A stretch of 64,000 nucleotides of DNA. It comes from Selaginella moellendorffii. Lineage: Eukaryota > Streptophyta > Lycopodiopsida > Selaginellales > Selaginellaceae. Made by a program: the position numbers and the translations under genes. Numbering within the stretch: the stretch's first letter is position 1; every line of letters starts with the position of its first letter. The notes below the pieces were generated by a model, which saw nothing but the letters and a program-made list of their open reading frames with translations, did not search any database and was not told the origin of the DNA. The DNA lies in NCBI RefSeq assembly GCF_000143415.4, contig NW_003314296.1, forward strand, positions 440,505 through 504,504. The letters are read 5' to 3'. Shown here in pieces: positions 21,733 through 33,412 of the stretch.

Positions 21733-22933
21733 TTAGATGAATATAGTTTCCAACCACTGTCCCAAAGTCTTCGATCTGAAATCAATCCCAGTAAGTAAAT
21801 GGAATCCAATGCGCAGTTGCTCAAGTCGTATCGTCGACAAAACCACAGCTGTTGAGATGGAGACAATAAGGAACAATAATTGCAATCTCACTTCAAAAAC
21901 TAAGACGTCGATAAAGTTGCGATGGCCTGGATCGACCACTTTAAACTGGAACCAGGATGAGAGCTTCGTAACGCCTGTAAGAATTACGCAGTAGGCAAGT
22001 CCGACTAACAGCGCGTAAACTCCTTTCCAGAACAGATAGCCAGCCGAAGCTGGCTGCTTAAGGTTGTAGGAACTTGCTATCCTGCAAACGAGCACAAACA
22101 ACAAGGTGAGGAACTTGTAAACAACTCGTGCCGCTTGCTTACAGTACGATGTAGTCCCGAAGAAGCTTGAATGTGGATGGTGATTCTGGCTTACAGCGAT
22201 CTTGAGATGGAAGTCCTATACCATCTATAGAATAAATGGTCTTATCAGTATGGATACAACGGTAGCTGCGGTTTGCCTGCAAGGAAACGAGATCGCAAAA
22301 GAGCCACAAGTTGAGAAACTATTACCTCGAAACTTTCCGCTATTCTCCAAACCTCGGCAAAAACGGGTCTGCAATGACTTGGAAGAACCTCTTTGGGCTC
22401 TTCGAATAAAGATCGAATGGACGAATTCAAGATACTAAACTCCACCTGGGAACAACAACTTAGAACAATCTTCCATTCCATTTTTTCTACCTCAAGGCCT
22501 GCTACCCAATAGTAATCCAAAGAGCAGCGGAATTTCGAAGGGTCGGGCATACCAAACAGTCTGATCGAAACTGGAGATAAGTCACCTGAGAGACAGGTTT
22601 TCGCAACACGAACATCCACGCCTAATTCACAAGAACAAAGTTATAAGAAGAAACGATGAATAAGAAATGGAGCTACAAACTTTTGGATAGTATTTTACAC
22701 TGCGATGAATGCCGGGCGTTGCTCGTTGGAATCCGGAAAACCACGTTTCCAACGAATTGGAACGCTATTCCAAAAATCAGTGGCGTGAGGAAGAAGAAGG
22801 AGGATGAGATCCACCAGCGAGGGAGGTTAACCCGCGCATTGCGACCTTGGCGACATTCCGCAATGCTGTAAATCAAGGGCCATCCTAGGACGGAAAAAAC
22901 CACTGGTGCTGTAAACAATGCCATCTCTTGCAT
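21733..22933 (-). CDS. Uncharacterised multi-pass membrane protein, 4 exons
   Basis: Predicted 343-residue protein. Exons on the minus strand: 22933-22681, 22621-22326, 22276-22143, 22081-21733; introns are 49-61 nt, with phases 1, 0 and 2 all consistent. The start is MQEMALF (22933) or the inner Met at 22924; the longer frame starts with GTG. Four hydrophobic segments are visible: two near the N-terminus (FTAPVVFSVLGWPLIY and SSFFFLTPLIFGIAFQFVG) and two near the C-terminus (VYALLVGLAYCVILTG and QLLFLIVSISTAVVLS). They flank a roughly 150-residue soluble part with several Cys. No known transporter or enzyme motif was recognised. Splicing is supported mainly by frame continuity. It is convergent with the gene ending at 21587. 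Confidence 0.65.
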
Positions 22934-22949
22934 AACGCCCACGCCTGAT

Positions 22950-25031
22950 CGATCTCATCCAATACCTCCAAACAAGAGCCCTACCGCAAAACCCTAGAAC
23001 AGGGGTTTTCTATAATTTTGCCATACATTATTGACTTTAACCATTGTTATTTATTAGTATTTATAATTCATAAACTTTCTTAAACACTTTCCAGTATATT
23101 TTAGTTGATATATAATAATATTAATCTTATGTTTATAAACTTTTGAATTAATAAATAAAAGTGAAATTATTATTGAGCAAACCAAGCATTGTTGCATGTA
23201 ATGTGCAATAAATTTTTATTTTTTACACTTTAAAAAATAGTATTTAAATAATTAGTTAAATATTAAACTTAAATGTTTATGCAAAAAATTAATCTCATTT
23301 TGTGGATACAGATTCTTCCAATTTCACTAGTGCTGGATACTTGACAGGAGGATTTCCAACTTTAAGGTGAAAATCTCTAAAGCATCAGTGAATATTCTAA
23401 GTATATCCTAGGTATTATATCTCTTCTTTTAATTTATATATATATGTATTTTAGTGGAAGTTGGATTGGAAGGATGATGTGGCAGAATCAAAGATTTTGG
23501 GGTTGGGCTCAAGGATTTAAGGTGCCTGCTTGTAGAAGGAGCTACAATTTAGCAGAACCATAACATGATTCATAGGTTGTTGGGAGATCTATCAAAAACA
23601 TAATTACAAAATAAAAAATCTGATTCCTAATGCAATCTTCTCTTTGTCAAAATCTTCGGGTGTTGTTTTGATGTTCTTTCCCTTGCTTTCCTTCTTGCTC
23701 TAGATATCTTCATTTTTCAATTTACTTCTTGTGATCTGCAGGATCATTGTTGCATCACACTCCAGGGTCAGAATGTGTCCACCATTGTTTGCAGCTGCAA
23801 TCAAGGTATTTCCTGTTACACAAAAGATATTTAAAATGACCCCCTTCTCTGGGGTTGTGCAGCACATGAAATCACAGCTGATTTCTTACCTTTGGAGCAA
23901 GTTTTTCTCCTTGTCAAATAAAGATAAAACCTCCTCATTGCAAAAATCAAAGAAGTTATTGTTGAGATTTCACTAATCAAAGCTTGTTGTTAGAAATCTT
24001 AGTAAAATCTCATTTGATTTTGATTTTCAGCATATATACAAATTGTGAAAGCATGCCCTATGATCCTTTTATATTTCCGAGTTTCTAAAGGTGTTAAGAA
24101 AGTTACTGTAGGGATAATTTGCTTGTGGCAGCCAAAGTGTTCATAGTGGCATTGCTTTTTGATCTTTCAACATCAACTCTTCCTATCATTGTGAAGCAAA
24201 ATTCATGAGGTGCTAAATTGTTCACCCACCAATAGGGAATATGAGCTGTGCCGCAATAGTAATTTAACTTAATATAAGAGGAATTGCATTATTTTACTTA
24301 CTCTATGAGGTGAAGATGGGACCTAACCCCTTCTTCTTGTCCCAAGGGCGGGTCATGCCAGTCAATCCAGATAGATAACATTGAATTTAGATGTGCAGAT
24401 CTGTTAAAAGATAATGTAAGTGTCCTCCTTTGGGTATACTGTTGAGATCTAGCCTTTGTCATTTACCATTTTTTGAGAGAAGCTTATTGCAGTTGTTGAT
24501 GATTTCATTGTTGCATGTCTACCACCCTTCAACATGTCTCATTTTCGAAGTTGAGACGCAAGCTGCATAGCACCAAGTGAGCACCATAACTTTAGCTATG
24601 TGCTCTTTGGATCTCCTGTGATGATCTTGTAGATCTCAGTGATGCCCATGTTGTCTATCTATTGTTTCCCAGTGTAGATCAACATTATGAGGGCAGCCCC
24701 AAAGTCCTATTGCACCTCCTTTTCTTTTTTGCGGCTTCTTCTACCCCTTCTTCGAAACTGCTACAAGCACGTCCTGAATCTCCTTGCACTCTACGTCCTT
24801 CTTGATTGCATGTTTTCCATTGTGCATCATTGATGTTTTGTACTCATTTATTACATAGACACGACTTTCAAATTTCAAATACAAGTTTTTCATAGCTCTT
24901 TCTTGCTCCTCATTTCCATTTTATTTGCTTCAACTTTTTCTAAGTAGCTTTTTTCTTCTCACAAGTTTCTACTTGGCTCTTTTGCTTCTTCTTCTTTCCA
25001 TTCTTCTCCTTATCTCTTTTGTGCATTCTCC
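22950..25031. other. AT-rich intergenic DNA with repeat fragments
   Basis: No supported gene in about 2 kb. It includes the inverted counterpart of the repeat at 885-965 (about 23034-23110). The T-rich tract at 24700-25030 just upstream of the protease-like frame could be its leader. Confidence 0.5.
23034..23110 (-). repeat. AT-rich dispersed repeat, copy 2 (inverted)
   Basis: Reverse-complement match to 885-965; see that entry. Together they show one repeat family on both strands of this window. Confidence 0.5.
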
Positions 25032-25550
25032 ATGGCTAATAGATTCGTTGAGCGATGTAAGAAATATCTTCTCGTGGGAGGTGAAGGGGATCAAGAACTA
25101 GCAACTGTGATCGCTCCCAAATATGTGATTACATATTGGCACGACGGACACTCAAGAGCACAAGTCGGAGAGATCTTCCATTTCAAGCAAGCACTCACTG
25201 CTGGCGATGAGGAGCAAGATAGCATTGATCTCAAAGTTAAAGCGGTCGCTCCCAAGTCCGACATCATCCTCTATAAAAGGAGGACTGGCGAGTTCCGTTA
25301 TTACCCGGAGGTGGATCTCCCAGTGTAAGGCATGGAATACGTTCTCCTCGGCTACCGGTATAATGAGGATTTGCGAGACACCAAGTGGAGGGGGCGAGAC
25401 ACCGGACATCTTTTGGGTGATTCTGGATGCGGTGGTGGGCTTTTTAGTGACTCTAGAGCTCTCATCGGCATGAACATTGGCTTAAGTGATGATGATGAGT
25501 GCTGTGTTTTCGTGTCTGGCTTTGTTCATAGGAATGCTGGGAAGCCCTAA
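25032..25550 (+). pseudogene. Chymotrypsin-fold serine protease with an in-frame stop
   Basis: One reading frame from the ATG at 25032 to the stop at 25548-25550 is broken only by a TAA at 25326-25328. The upstream half contains VIAPKYVITYWHDGH, with a His in the place of the catalytic His, and KSDIILYK, matching the usual Asp motif. The downstream half contains LLGDSGCGGGLFS...LIGMNIG, the nucleophile Ser motif. The order and spacing (about 40, 85 and 135 residues in) fit a minimal trypsin-like domain with no signal peptide. 'gtgtaagg' at the stop could serve as a splice donor, but any intron would remove conserved sequence. It is most likely a recently disabled gene; readthrough or sequence error cannot be excluded. 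Confidence 0.6.
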
Positions 25551-25983
25551 AGAATTTCAATGTATGTTGTATTTCCCTATTTTATAATATGAACCAGCTA
25601 GAAGTTCCAGGATCTTCTCTTGTCACCAATCTTTTGACTGATGCTCAGACTGTCGTGGCTGCTTTCATGGCTTGAGCAGGTCGCAGCAGAAAATGACGAC
25701 GAAACAGCCATGGATTTTGTTTCTGGTTCAACCAAAGATGGCGTGTTTAATTGTCGTGGAACTCAAGAGAGACTTGTTTTGGGGCTCCCATATAGTTGGG
25801 GAGCAAGCCTGCCCTCGCTAAACGCTCACACCACCGAGCGAGATTTGCGACAAGGAACTTGGAAAAAAGGCTGTCAGAAATTTTTCCTTGCCTTTTTAAA
25901 GTTGACGAGCAAGTTATCTTGGCTAGGGTTTGAAGGCCTTTTAAAGTTGACGAGCAAGTTATTGGTTTTGGGCGACAGCGCGA

Positions 25984-27200
25984 ATGGAGGGCGGCGTTCT
26001 CCTCAAGGTGAATCTCTTTGGCATCCCCGCTGCGCTCTACCATTCGTCCTCTCTCTTGTCCCCTAACGAGGGCCCTGTTTCTTTCTGTGTAGGATGACAT
26101 TCGACTAAACGTAGGAAGGGAGGATAATTCAGAGGAACTTCAGCAGCAAAATAGGCTAGAAGACCATGTTCGTAGGCTGGAGAACCATGTTCGACGGCTT
26201 GATGATCAGCAGAAGCTACTCTCCAGGCAGCTCGAGCAGCTGCTCCAGTCTCAAGCGCCACCTCCACAGCCTTCTTTGGAGGAGATCTTGGGAGGCTTTT
26301 CAAAGGTAAGAACTTTTGGTTTTCTCACTTGTGCATTTGTGCATTCATATGTCTCATGCTTCAAGATGGGCACCACGAGACCAAAAACAACAGATGGATA
26401 GATAGATAGACAGATAGTTAGTACCATAGATCATGACTTTTCTTTTTCTTTTGTGCAGGAAGAACCCGTCCTGAAGATCGTGGATGGGTGGTATGCTGGA
26501 TGGGAGCGCATCTGGAAAGCTGCCAAAGCTGAAGCTGTCGTCGGATTCGATCAGTATGGCCATCTAGCAGTCCATCTTGGCGGGAATGCCTGTGCGGTGG
26601 TGGCAAGAGACGGCTTGGCAGATTTTCAGAGACTTGAACTCCAGTTCCCCAGGTCCCAGCAGAAGAGTACTGTTGGCTACGTGCTTAAGGCCTATGAGAT
26701 GTGTGGCGATCCAGCAGCAGGAGCGCGAGTGCTTGTGACGGAAGACCGCATCACTCCCAGCATCACATGCGTGGATACGCTCTCTCGTGACCTTGGCGAG
26801 CACGTAGTACTCGGTTGCAACGAGGCTGGAGACTTGGAAGCTCACTGGGGACAAATGCAGTGGGTGGAGCTTCCTTCTGGCTTGAAGATTGCGGACATCT
26901 ACAAGGAAAAGTGCGCTCATCTCGGTGTCGGCAGTGGAGCAAAACTTGATGGGGGTGCTGTTTTCTCTCGTGGTGAGTGTTTCTTGTTTATGTCTTTCAA
27001 TGGTTCTTGTTTGTGTGCGAATTGTGTGGTGTTATGGCTTGTTGACAGACGGCTACTTGGGAATAGCGACGAGGAAGGATGAGACGAGCTATTGGATTTG
27101 GCAGCTATCGGGTGCAGAAGCTCCACAGGTGAATGTCAGAGTGGAGCTGTACAAGAAGAAACTCGCTAAAGCGGGGTTTATGCACGACCGGCTGGACTAA
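25984..27200 (+). CDS. Coiled-coil protein of unknown function, 4 exons
   Basis: Predicted 300-residue protein. Exons: 25984-26007, 26093-26305, 26459-26972, 27049-27200; introns are 85, 153 and 76 nt with consistent phases. Exon 2 encodes a charged coiled coil of about 45 residues (EELQQQNRLEDHVRRLENHV and onward) followed by a short Pro/Gln stretch. Exons 3-4 encode a compact domain of about 220 residues (WYAGWERIWKAAKAEAVVGF, GEHVVLGCNEAGDLEAHWG, SYWIWQLSGAE) that I do not recognise. No signal peptide or membrane segment is seen. The very short first exon is the least certain part; transcription might start upstream. It follows the disabled protease by about 430 bp, and no functional link is evident. 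Confidence 0.65.
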
Positions 27201-27835
27201 AGATTTGGAGGAGCTTCGTCTCCCAGTTCTTCGTAACTTGCTGTTTTTCGAAGATTATAACTATGATCTTGGACACTGGTGAGCAGGTGCTCGTCTCGAG
27301 CTCTCTTGATTTTGAGTCACCGTGTCAGTGTTTTTTCCTTTGCTTTTGTTTCTTTTCTTCGTACCAAGAGAGCATTGCAGGGTTCGAGCTTCAAAGAGAG
27401 AAAAAAGCGAAGGACAAAAAGGAACTCGTTCCTTGAGGTGTCTAGAAATCTTCCCCTGGATTATAATTTAACACTCTTAAAAGCCCAAGTAGTAGAAGTT
27501 GTCATTCAAGTTGGTGTTGGTTCTACTGGTCTCGTCAACTTCTAAATGCTGCAGCGTCCGTCGTCCTGATGATATATACTGTCTGTTGGATCCGCCACCT
27601 TTCTTTCCACTCGGAAAGGAATGGTCAAACTTCCCACAGCTTGTTTCGATCGATCGGATTAGGAGATCCAGCTCGATCTTTGCCTGTTGCTGGGAGATAA
27701 AAGTTTGATCTCTGGGAGAGATGGAAGCCAAGAAGGTATCCATCTCCAAGAGCTCGATCATCAAACCTGCCTCGTAGAGTCTTCTGATTGATCGTCTAGA
27801 ACCGGGAGCCCTGCTCGATCTAAAACCATACACTT
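27201..27835. other. Convergent intergenic region
   Basis: The region lies between the stop of the coiled-coil protein gene (plus) and the stop of the receptor kinase gene (minus), so it holds both 3' UTRs. No RNA gene or repeat was recognised. Confidence 0.6.
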
Positions 27836-30800
27836 TCACCGAAACTGGTGACCCCCCTGCGATGATCCCTGCAGCATCGCTGCGTAGTTCCCCGCCTTGA
27901 TCTCCTCCAAAACCTTGAGCACCTCCCGCATCGTCGGCCGCCGGATGGGCAGCTCCGCGGTACACACCACCGCCAGCCGCAGGAACGCCAGCAGCTCCCC
28001 GGGAGCCGCCGAGCGCAGCACGATCCGGTCGCAAACCTCCGCCGCGATCCCCTTCTTCACGTGGTAAGCCGACCACTCGATCAAGTTCCCACACCCGTGA
28101 TCCTTGTTCTCGCCTCCAAACGAGATGGACATGGGCCTCCTCCCGGTGACGAGCTCGAGCAGCACCACGCCAAAGCTGTAAACGTCGCCCCGCGCGGTAG
28201 CCCTCCACGTCTGGCAGTACTCCGGCGGTACGTAGCCCAGCGTCCCGGCCACCACCGTGCTTACGTGCGTCTCTTGCGCTCCGAGAACTCTGGCCAGCCC
28301 AAAGTCCGTGAGCCGCGGCTCGAAGTTGTCGTCCAGGAGGATGTTGCTAGCTTTCATGTCGCGGTGGACGATCGGCGGCGAGCAATTGTGGTGGAGGAAC
28401 TTCAATCCTCTCGCGATCCCCAGTGCGATGTTGAGCCGGATCGGCCACTCTAGCGCTTGCGCTCCTCCGGGCTTCTCGTGGAGCCAGTCGTCCAGCGATC
28501 CCTTCTCCATGTACTTGTAGACGAGGAGCTTCTGGGTGCCATAGCTGGAGCAGCCGAGCAGCGGGACGAGGTTCTCGTGGTGCAGGTGACCCAGCGTCTC
28601 CATCTCCGCCAGGAACTCGCGATCGGCCTGGGGACCCTCCTGGATGAGCTTCTTGATCGCGACGGTGGATCCATCCGCGAGCTTGGCCTTGTAGACGATG
28701 CCGAATCCACCGCTGCCCACCACATTCGTCTCGTCGAAATTGCTCGTCGCGGAGACGAGGTCCGAGTACGTGAGGTGCTTGGGGAGCTCCACCGAGAAGA
28801 GCGATACCTGGACGCTGGCGGCGGCGGCGTGATCCGGCGCGAAGTGGCGGTGGTGCTCCTTGCCGCCCACCATGACGAAGTCCATGGCGGCGCCACCGGG
28901 CCCGGGCGGCGCCGCCTTGCCCAGGAGGCAAAACCCTAGCAGTGCGAGCACGATCAGCCCCAGCGTGCACGCCAGGCTGATCCCCACCACCGTCGCCACC
29001 GCGATCCGCGAGCTCCGCGGGAGGAATCCGCCCCCGCCGCCGCCTCCATCGCCATCGCCGCCGCCATCGCCGAGCTTCCCGCAAGATGGGAGGGAAGAAT
29101 TAGGGTTCTTCATCCCCATGACGCTGGACGAGGAGGAGCACAGCTTGAGATCGCCCTCGTAGACGCTGGGGCCGAAGGTGGAGAATTGCTGACCGCTTGG
29201 GACTGGGCCGACGAGCTCTGGATTGTAGGAGATGTTGAATCGATTGAGCTTGGAGAGGTTCTGGAGCTCGCTGGGGATCCTCCCGCTGAGATTGTTGTAG
29301 CTGAGGTCCAGGCTCACCACGCAGGAGAGCGCGCCGATCGATCGCGGCACCGATCCGGAGAGGGCGTTGCGCGAGACATTGAGCCCCGTGAGCGCGATGG
29401 AGTAGCTCTGGGGCATGGATCCAGTGAGGTTGTTTTGATCCAGGAAGAGGAGCCCCAAATGCCGGCAGCGATCCAGCGTCCCTGGGATGGGTCCTGTCAG
29501 TCGATTGCTCGCGAGCTGGATGTAGCCCATGGATTCCTCGGATGGGCGGCTGGGGCAGAGAGGATACATGAAGATCCCGCGGAGGAGCAAATTCCAGAAG
29601 CTCCGGCAGCGCTCGACCGTCATGACCGTGGAGATGAGATCGAAGGGAGGGTACTGGGAGGGGATCCAGCGCCTGACCGCTTCGCACTCGCCCATGCCCT
29701 TGGGGATGAGCGGTAGGGTTCTTGCGTTGAGCGCGAAGGTCGCATTGACGCCACTCCCGATGGAGGCGATGGATTCCGGCAGCGATCCCGACAAGCGATT
29801 GCTGGCCGCGTTGAGCCACAGGAGGCTGCTGCAATTCCCCAGCTCCGCCGGGATCTCGCCCTCCAGATCGTTGCTCGCGAGCATCAGCCACAGCAAGAAC
29901 TTGAGGTTGCCCAGCGATGGAGGGATCCTGCCCGAGATTTGGTTGTGGGAGAGATCCAGCACCTGGAGATTGAGGAGCTTGCTGCCGATCTCGCGAGGGA
30001 TCTCGCCGCTGAGCGCGTTCCCTGCCAGGAGCAAGAACTGGAGCTCGCTGGCGCCGGAGATTTCCACCGGGATCTCGCCCGTGAACAAATTGTTGCTGGC
30101 GTCGAGGTGCCGCAGCGATCGCAGCCCGCCCAGCCACGCCGGGACGGCGCCCACGAAGCGATTGGTGTAGACGCTCAGGAATTCCAGGCTCGAGAACTTG
30201 GCGATGAATCCAGGCAGTGGCCCCGAGAGAGAATTCCCACTCACCGCAAGAACCCTAATCTTGGAACACCGCTCCAGCTCCGCGGGGAGCTCCGTGAACC
30301 CGTTGTGCGTCGCGAGGAGGCGCTCCAGCGCCGATAGCCCGCCGATCTCCCGCGGCAGGGAGTGGAAACTGTTCGCCGAGACGGCGAGATTGACGAGCTT
30401 GCTGCAGTTCTCGATCTGGGCGGGGATGTCTCCAGTGAGATTGTTGAGCGCCAGATCCAGGCTCTCGAGGTTCTGGCAGCTGGAGAAGAACTCCGGCGAG
30501 ACCTCGCCCACGAATCCATTCTCGCGGAGGACGAGATTGGAGAGGAGCGGCAGCCTCGCGATCGTGTCGTCTGGGAGTGATCCTGTGAGATTGCAGCTTG
30601 AGACGTCGAGGAGCTCGATCGCGCGGCAGTTCTTGAGAGATCCCGGCAGGGGCCCGCCCAGGCCGGGATTGCTGGAGAGATTGAGCGCCTGGAGATTGGC
30701 GCACGATCTGGGCGAGAAGAACTCGTCGGGGATCCCGCCCACGAGATCGTTGTAGGCGAGATTGATGGTGGCGAGAGAGGGCAGCTCGTCCAGGAGCGAT

Positions 30801-31633
30801 GGCGGGATCGTGTCGTGGAGCTGGTTGCTGGAGAGATCGAGCTCGGCGAGGCTGGAGCAGCGGGAGAGATCGCCTGGGAGGCGGCCGGAGAAGGAATTGA
30901 GCGCGAGGGAGAGCGAGGAGAGGTAGGAGAGATTGGCGAGGCCCTCGGGGATGGATCCGGCGAGATTGTTGGAGGAGAGATCGATGGCTGTGACGTGGAC
31001 GCCCTCGGGCCCCTGGCTGCACTGGATCCCACCCCACTTGCAGGGATCGCCATCGCTAGGGTTCCAGCCATCGAGGATCGAGCTCTTCCCGGGGTTGTGC
31101 GCGACGATCGAGGCCTTGAAGGACAGCAGCGCTTGCATTTCTTGCTGGAGCGACAGTGAAGTGGCGCGGCCCACGAGAGATCGATCATCTGCTAGGTAGC
31201 AAAAGGAAAAGAATTAGCGAAGAACACATAGAACAGGGGATGCTCTGTTTTCTCTCGTGCTCTGGGGCGAAATTGGCACGCATTTTGGTGCCAATCAAGG
31301 GGGCATTTGACAGCCCACTTCGCCGCTCGCGGTGCTCTTGCCCGGGGCAGGCTCGAGCGCCGCGATTGGCGACGAATCGCCCGAGAGAAGCGAGAAGAAA
31401 GAGCAGTGTTGTGTACCTGGGCGATGATCCAAATCTCGGGTGGCGTAGGCACCGGGAACCTGGAGCAGCAGCGACGCGAGGCTGATGAGGAGCAAGAGAT
31501 TGAGCCGGGAACACACTGGCGACGCTGGAAATCCAAAGCTTCCACCGCTGCTGCTGCTACTCGCCTGTTGGTGGTGCTCGAGGATGGGGCATTTTCGTGT
31601 GCGTTCTACAGGCCCCATCTCCCTATCCTCCAT
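27836..31633 (-). CDS. LRR receptor-like kinase, NILR1/At1g74360-like
   Basis: Plasma-membrane receptor kinase of about 1189 residues in two exons, 31633-31417 and 31188-27836 (229-nt intron, phase 1). The first exon supplies a hydrophobic signal segment (LNLLLLISLASLLLQVPGAYA) missing from the main frame. Then come an N-terminal cap (WGGIQC) and some twenty leucine-rich repeats. Between late repeats is an insertion with GECEAVRRWIPSQYPPF...CRSFWNLLLRG...PLC, which I recognise from the At1g74360 (NILR1) group. A single membrane helix lies at about 800-828. The kinase domain has GSGGFGIVYKA, VAIKK (Lys about 917), HRDMKASNILLD (Asp about 1013) and DFGLA, so it is an RD kinase that should be active. 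NILR1 is known in immunity, sensing nematode ascarosides; the ligand here is unknown. Confidence 0.9.
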
Positions 31634-33057
31634 AGGACCGCTGTTTCCAATCTATCTCCCTCCCAATCTCCTCGCAGCCAATGTAGGTAGCTCCTCGAGC
31701 GGAAAGAAGGCACAAGAACAAACGCAGAGCCTGTCTATCAGGCAAGCTCCTGACGGAATCCCCCAAATGCACGATCGATCTTTCTCTACACCCTCGCTTT
31801 TTCCAGTCCACTAGGCCTGGGATTGATCGTTTCCTCGTGTTCTTTCTTCTTCTGGCCGAGCAAAGCTCTGAGCAAGGAGCCAAAGGAGAAAGGGAGTGAA
31901 GTGAAGAGCTCTCTCTCCAAGTAGAAGAGAAAGAAGAAGAAGAAGAAGAGGCACTTTCACAGCCTTGTTTCGTGAAGCTAGCTAGTGACGACGCGGCTCA
32001 GTGCGAGGCTGATCCCAGAAAACGACCCCCAATCCCCCCCTGTCCCCCGACATTGGGATTTGCATTTATAATCGCGATCAGCCACGCCCAGATCCTTTCC
32101 CGAAAACCCTCTTCGTCATCATCTCGTGATCTCAAGGATCATTCCTCTCTATGTCTCTCTTTCTCTCTCTCTCTTTACCTCTCTCTTTCTTTCGACTGAT
32201 TGATCCGCTAGAGCTTATTCCTTGGGTTCCAAAGGGACAATCACAAGAACACGAATTTGATCGGGGTGGCGGTGCCCTCATTCACTCCTCTCGCCGCACG
32301 GAAGATCGAGACGCAATCGATGGATCGATCCACGGCTGGGGAAAAAGAAAAGAACGCCCGAGAAGAAGGCGAGGATTGACAAGAGGAGGGGAAAAGAAGG
32401 TGGTGTAAGTTTGGAGAGACAGGCAGGAAGCACATGGCAAAGACAGAGACTTATTTGTACAGAAGTTTGTGATAGATATATAAACAAAGCGCTGGCTCTA
32501 AAAATATAAAAATAAAGGTGATAAACCCTAACTGAGAGACGCAGCCACGAGGGGCTGTGGATAACCGATGACGCAAAAGACAGAGGGTTTCAGCCGACAT
32601 GGTGCCCAAATGCCGCGACACGGCAAATTCTGTCTGGCGAGTGAAATCGGAACATTTAGACTCCTAAACCATAAACCCTAAACCTGAAAAGTAATATGCA
32701 AATGCAGGTTATCAGAGATTATGTAAGTTTTGAAACATTGCATGGATGCAAGAACGGGATTTTGCCGCATCATCTGCATTGTGGGATTATGTTTCTTCTG
32801 CAAAGTGAAACTTGCACAATATAATCACGATAACAACGAATTTAGAGATCAAAAGCTCCCTAAATATCTTTTCTTTTTCTTCTTTTCTTTTTTTTTTTTT
32901 TTGTGTGGTGAGAGCACGGGCAAAAGTTGCGTGTGTGTCCACCTTTTGAATGCGCGGAGTTGGCCTTGTCTGCTGTTGCACCTGCACACGGGCATCAACA
33001 TACGCTCTCTCACTCGCCCAGCCTGACCCCAAAAACCCAGGCTTTTGGCCAGAGCGC

Positions 33058-33091
33058 GGTATATTCCTCCCGCCCCCCGGAAGAATATACC
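33058..33091. repeat. Short inverted repeat
   Basis: The nine-base arms 'ggtatattc' and 'gaatatacc' pair perfectly across a 16-base C-rich loop. No gene with a nearby matching end uses it as a 3' processing signal, so its role is unknown. Confidence 0.6.
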
Positions 33092-33392
33092 CCATAAACC
33101 TCATCCCGCATAATTTATTTATTATATAAATACCACTAAAAAACTGAGAAAAAAAAATGGAGGAGAGAAGAGAGTAAGTGGGATTGGACTGGCCGCCCCA
33201 CGTCCACAAGGCCGGTCCAAATGGAACTACCGACAGCATCCACAACTCCCGAAGAACACCTGCTGGCATTGCCAAATTTCTGATCGATCCCCCACCCATC
33301 TCCATCTCTACGCTAGACATCTCGCGTACGTATTTTCATACGCGCCTCCCCAGTGACGTGAGCGGTTCACTCTTTAACTTGGGGAGAGTTTA

Positions 33393-33412
33393 AGAGAGAG
33401 AGAGAGAGAGAG
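33393..33412. repeat. (GA)n microsatellite
   Basis: A run of about ten 'ag' dinucleotides. Confidence 0.9.

Noticed and set aside
29100-30137. Long minus-strand frames overlapping the receptor kinase (for example 29100-30137 and 28347-29084)
   Set aside because: These are shadow frames of the GC-rich LRR kinase coding sequence, with Pro/Arg/Gln-rich composition and no domains.
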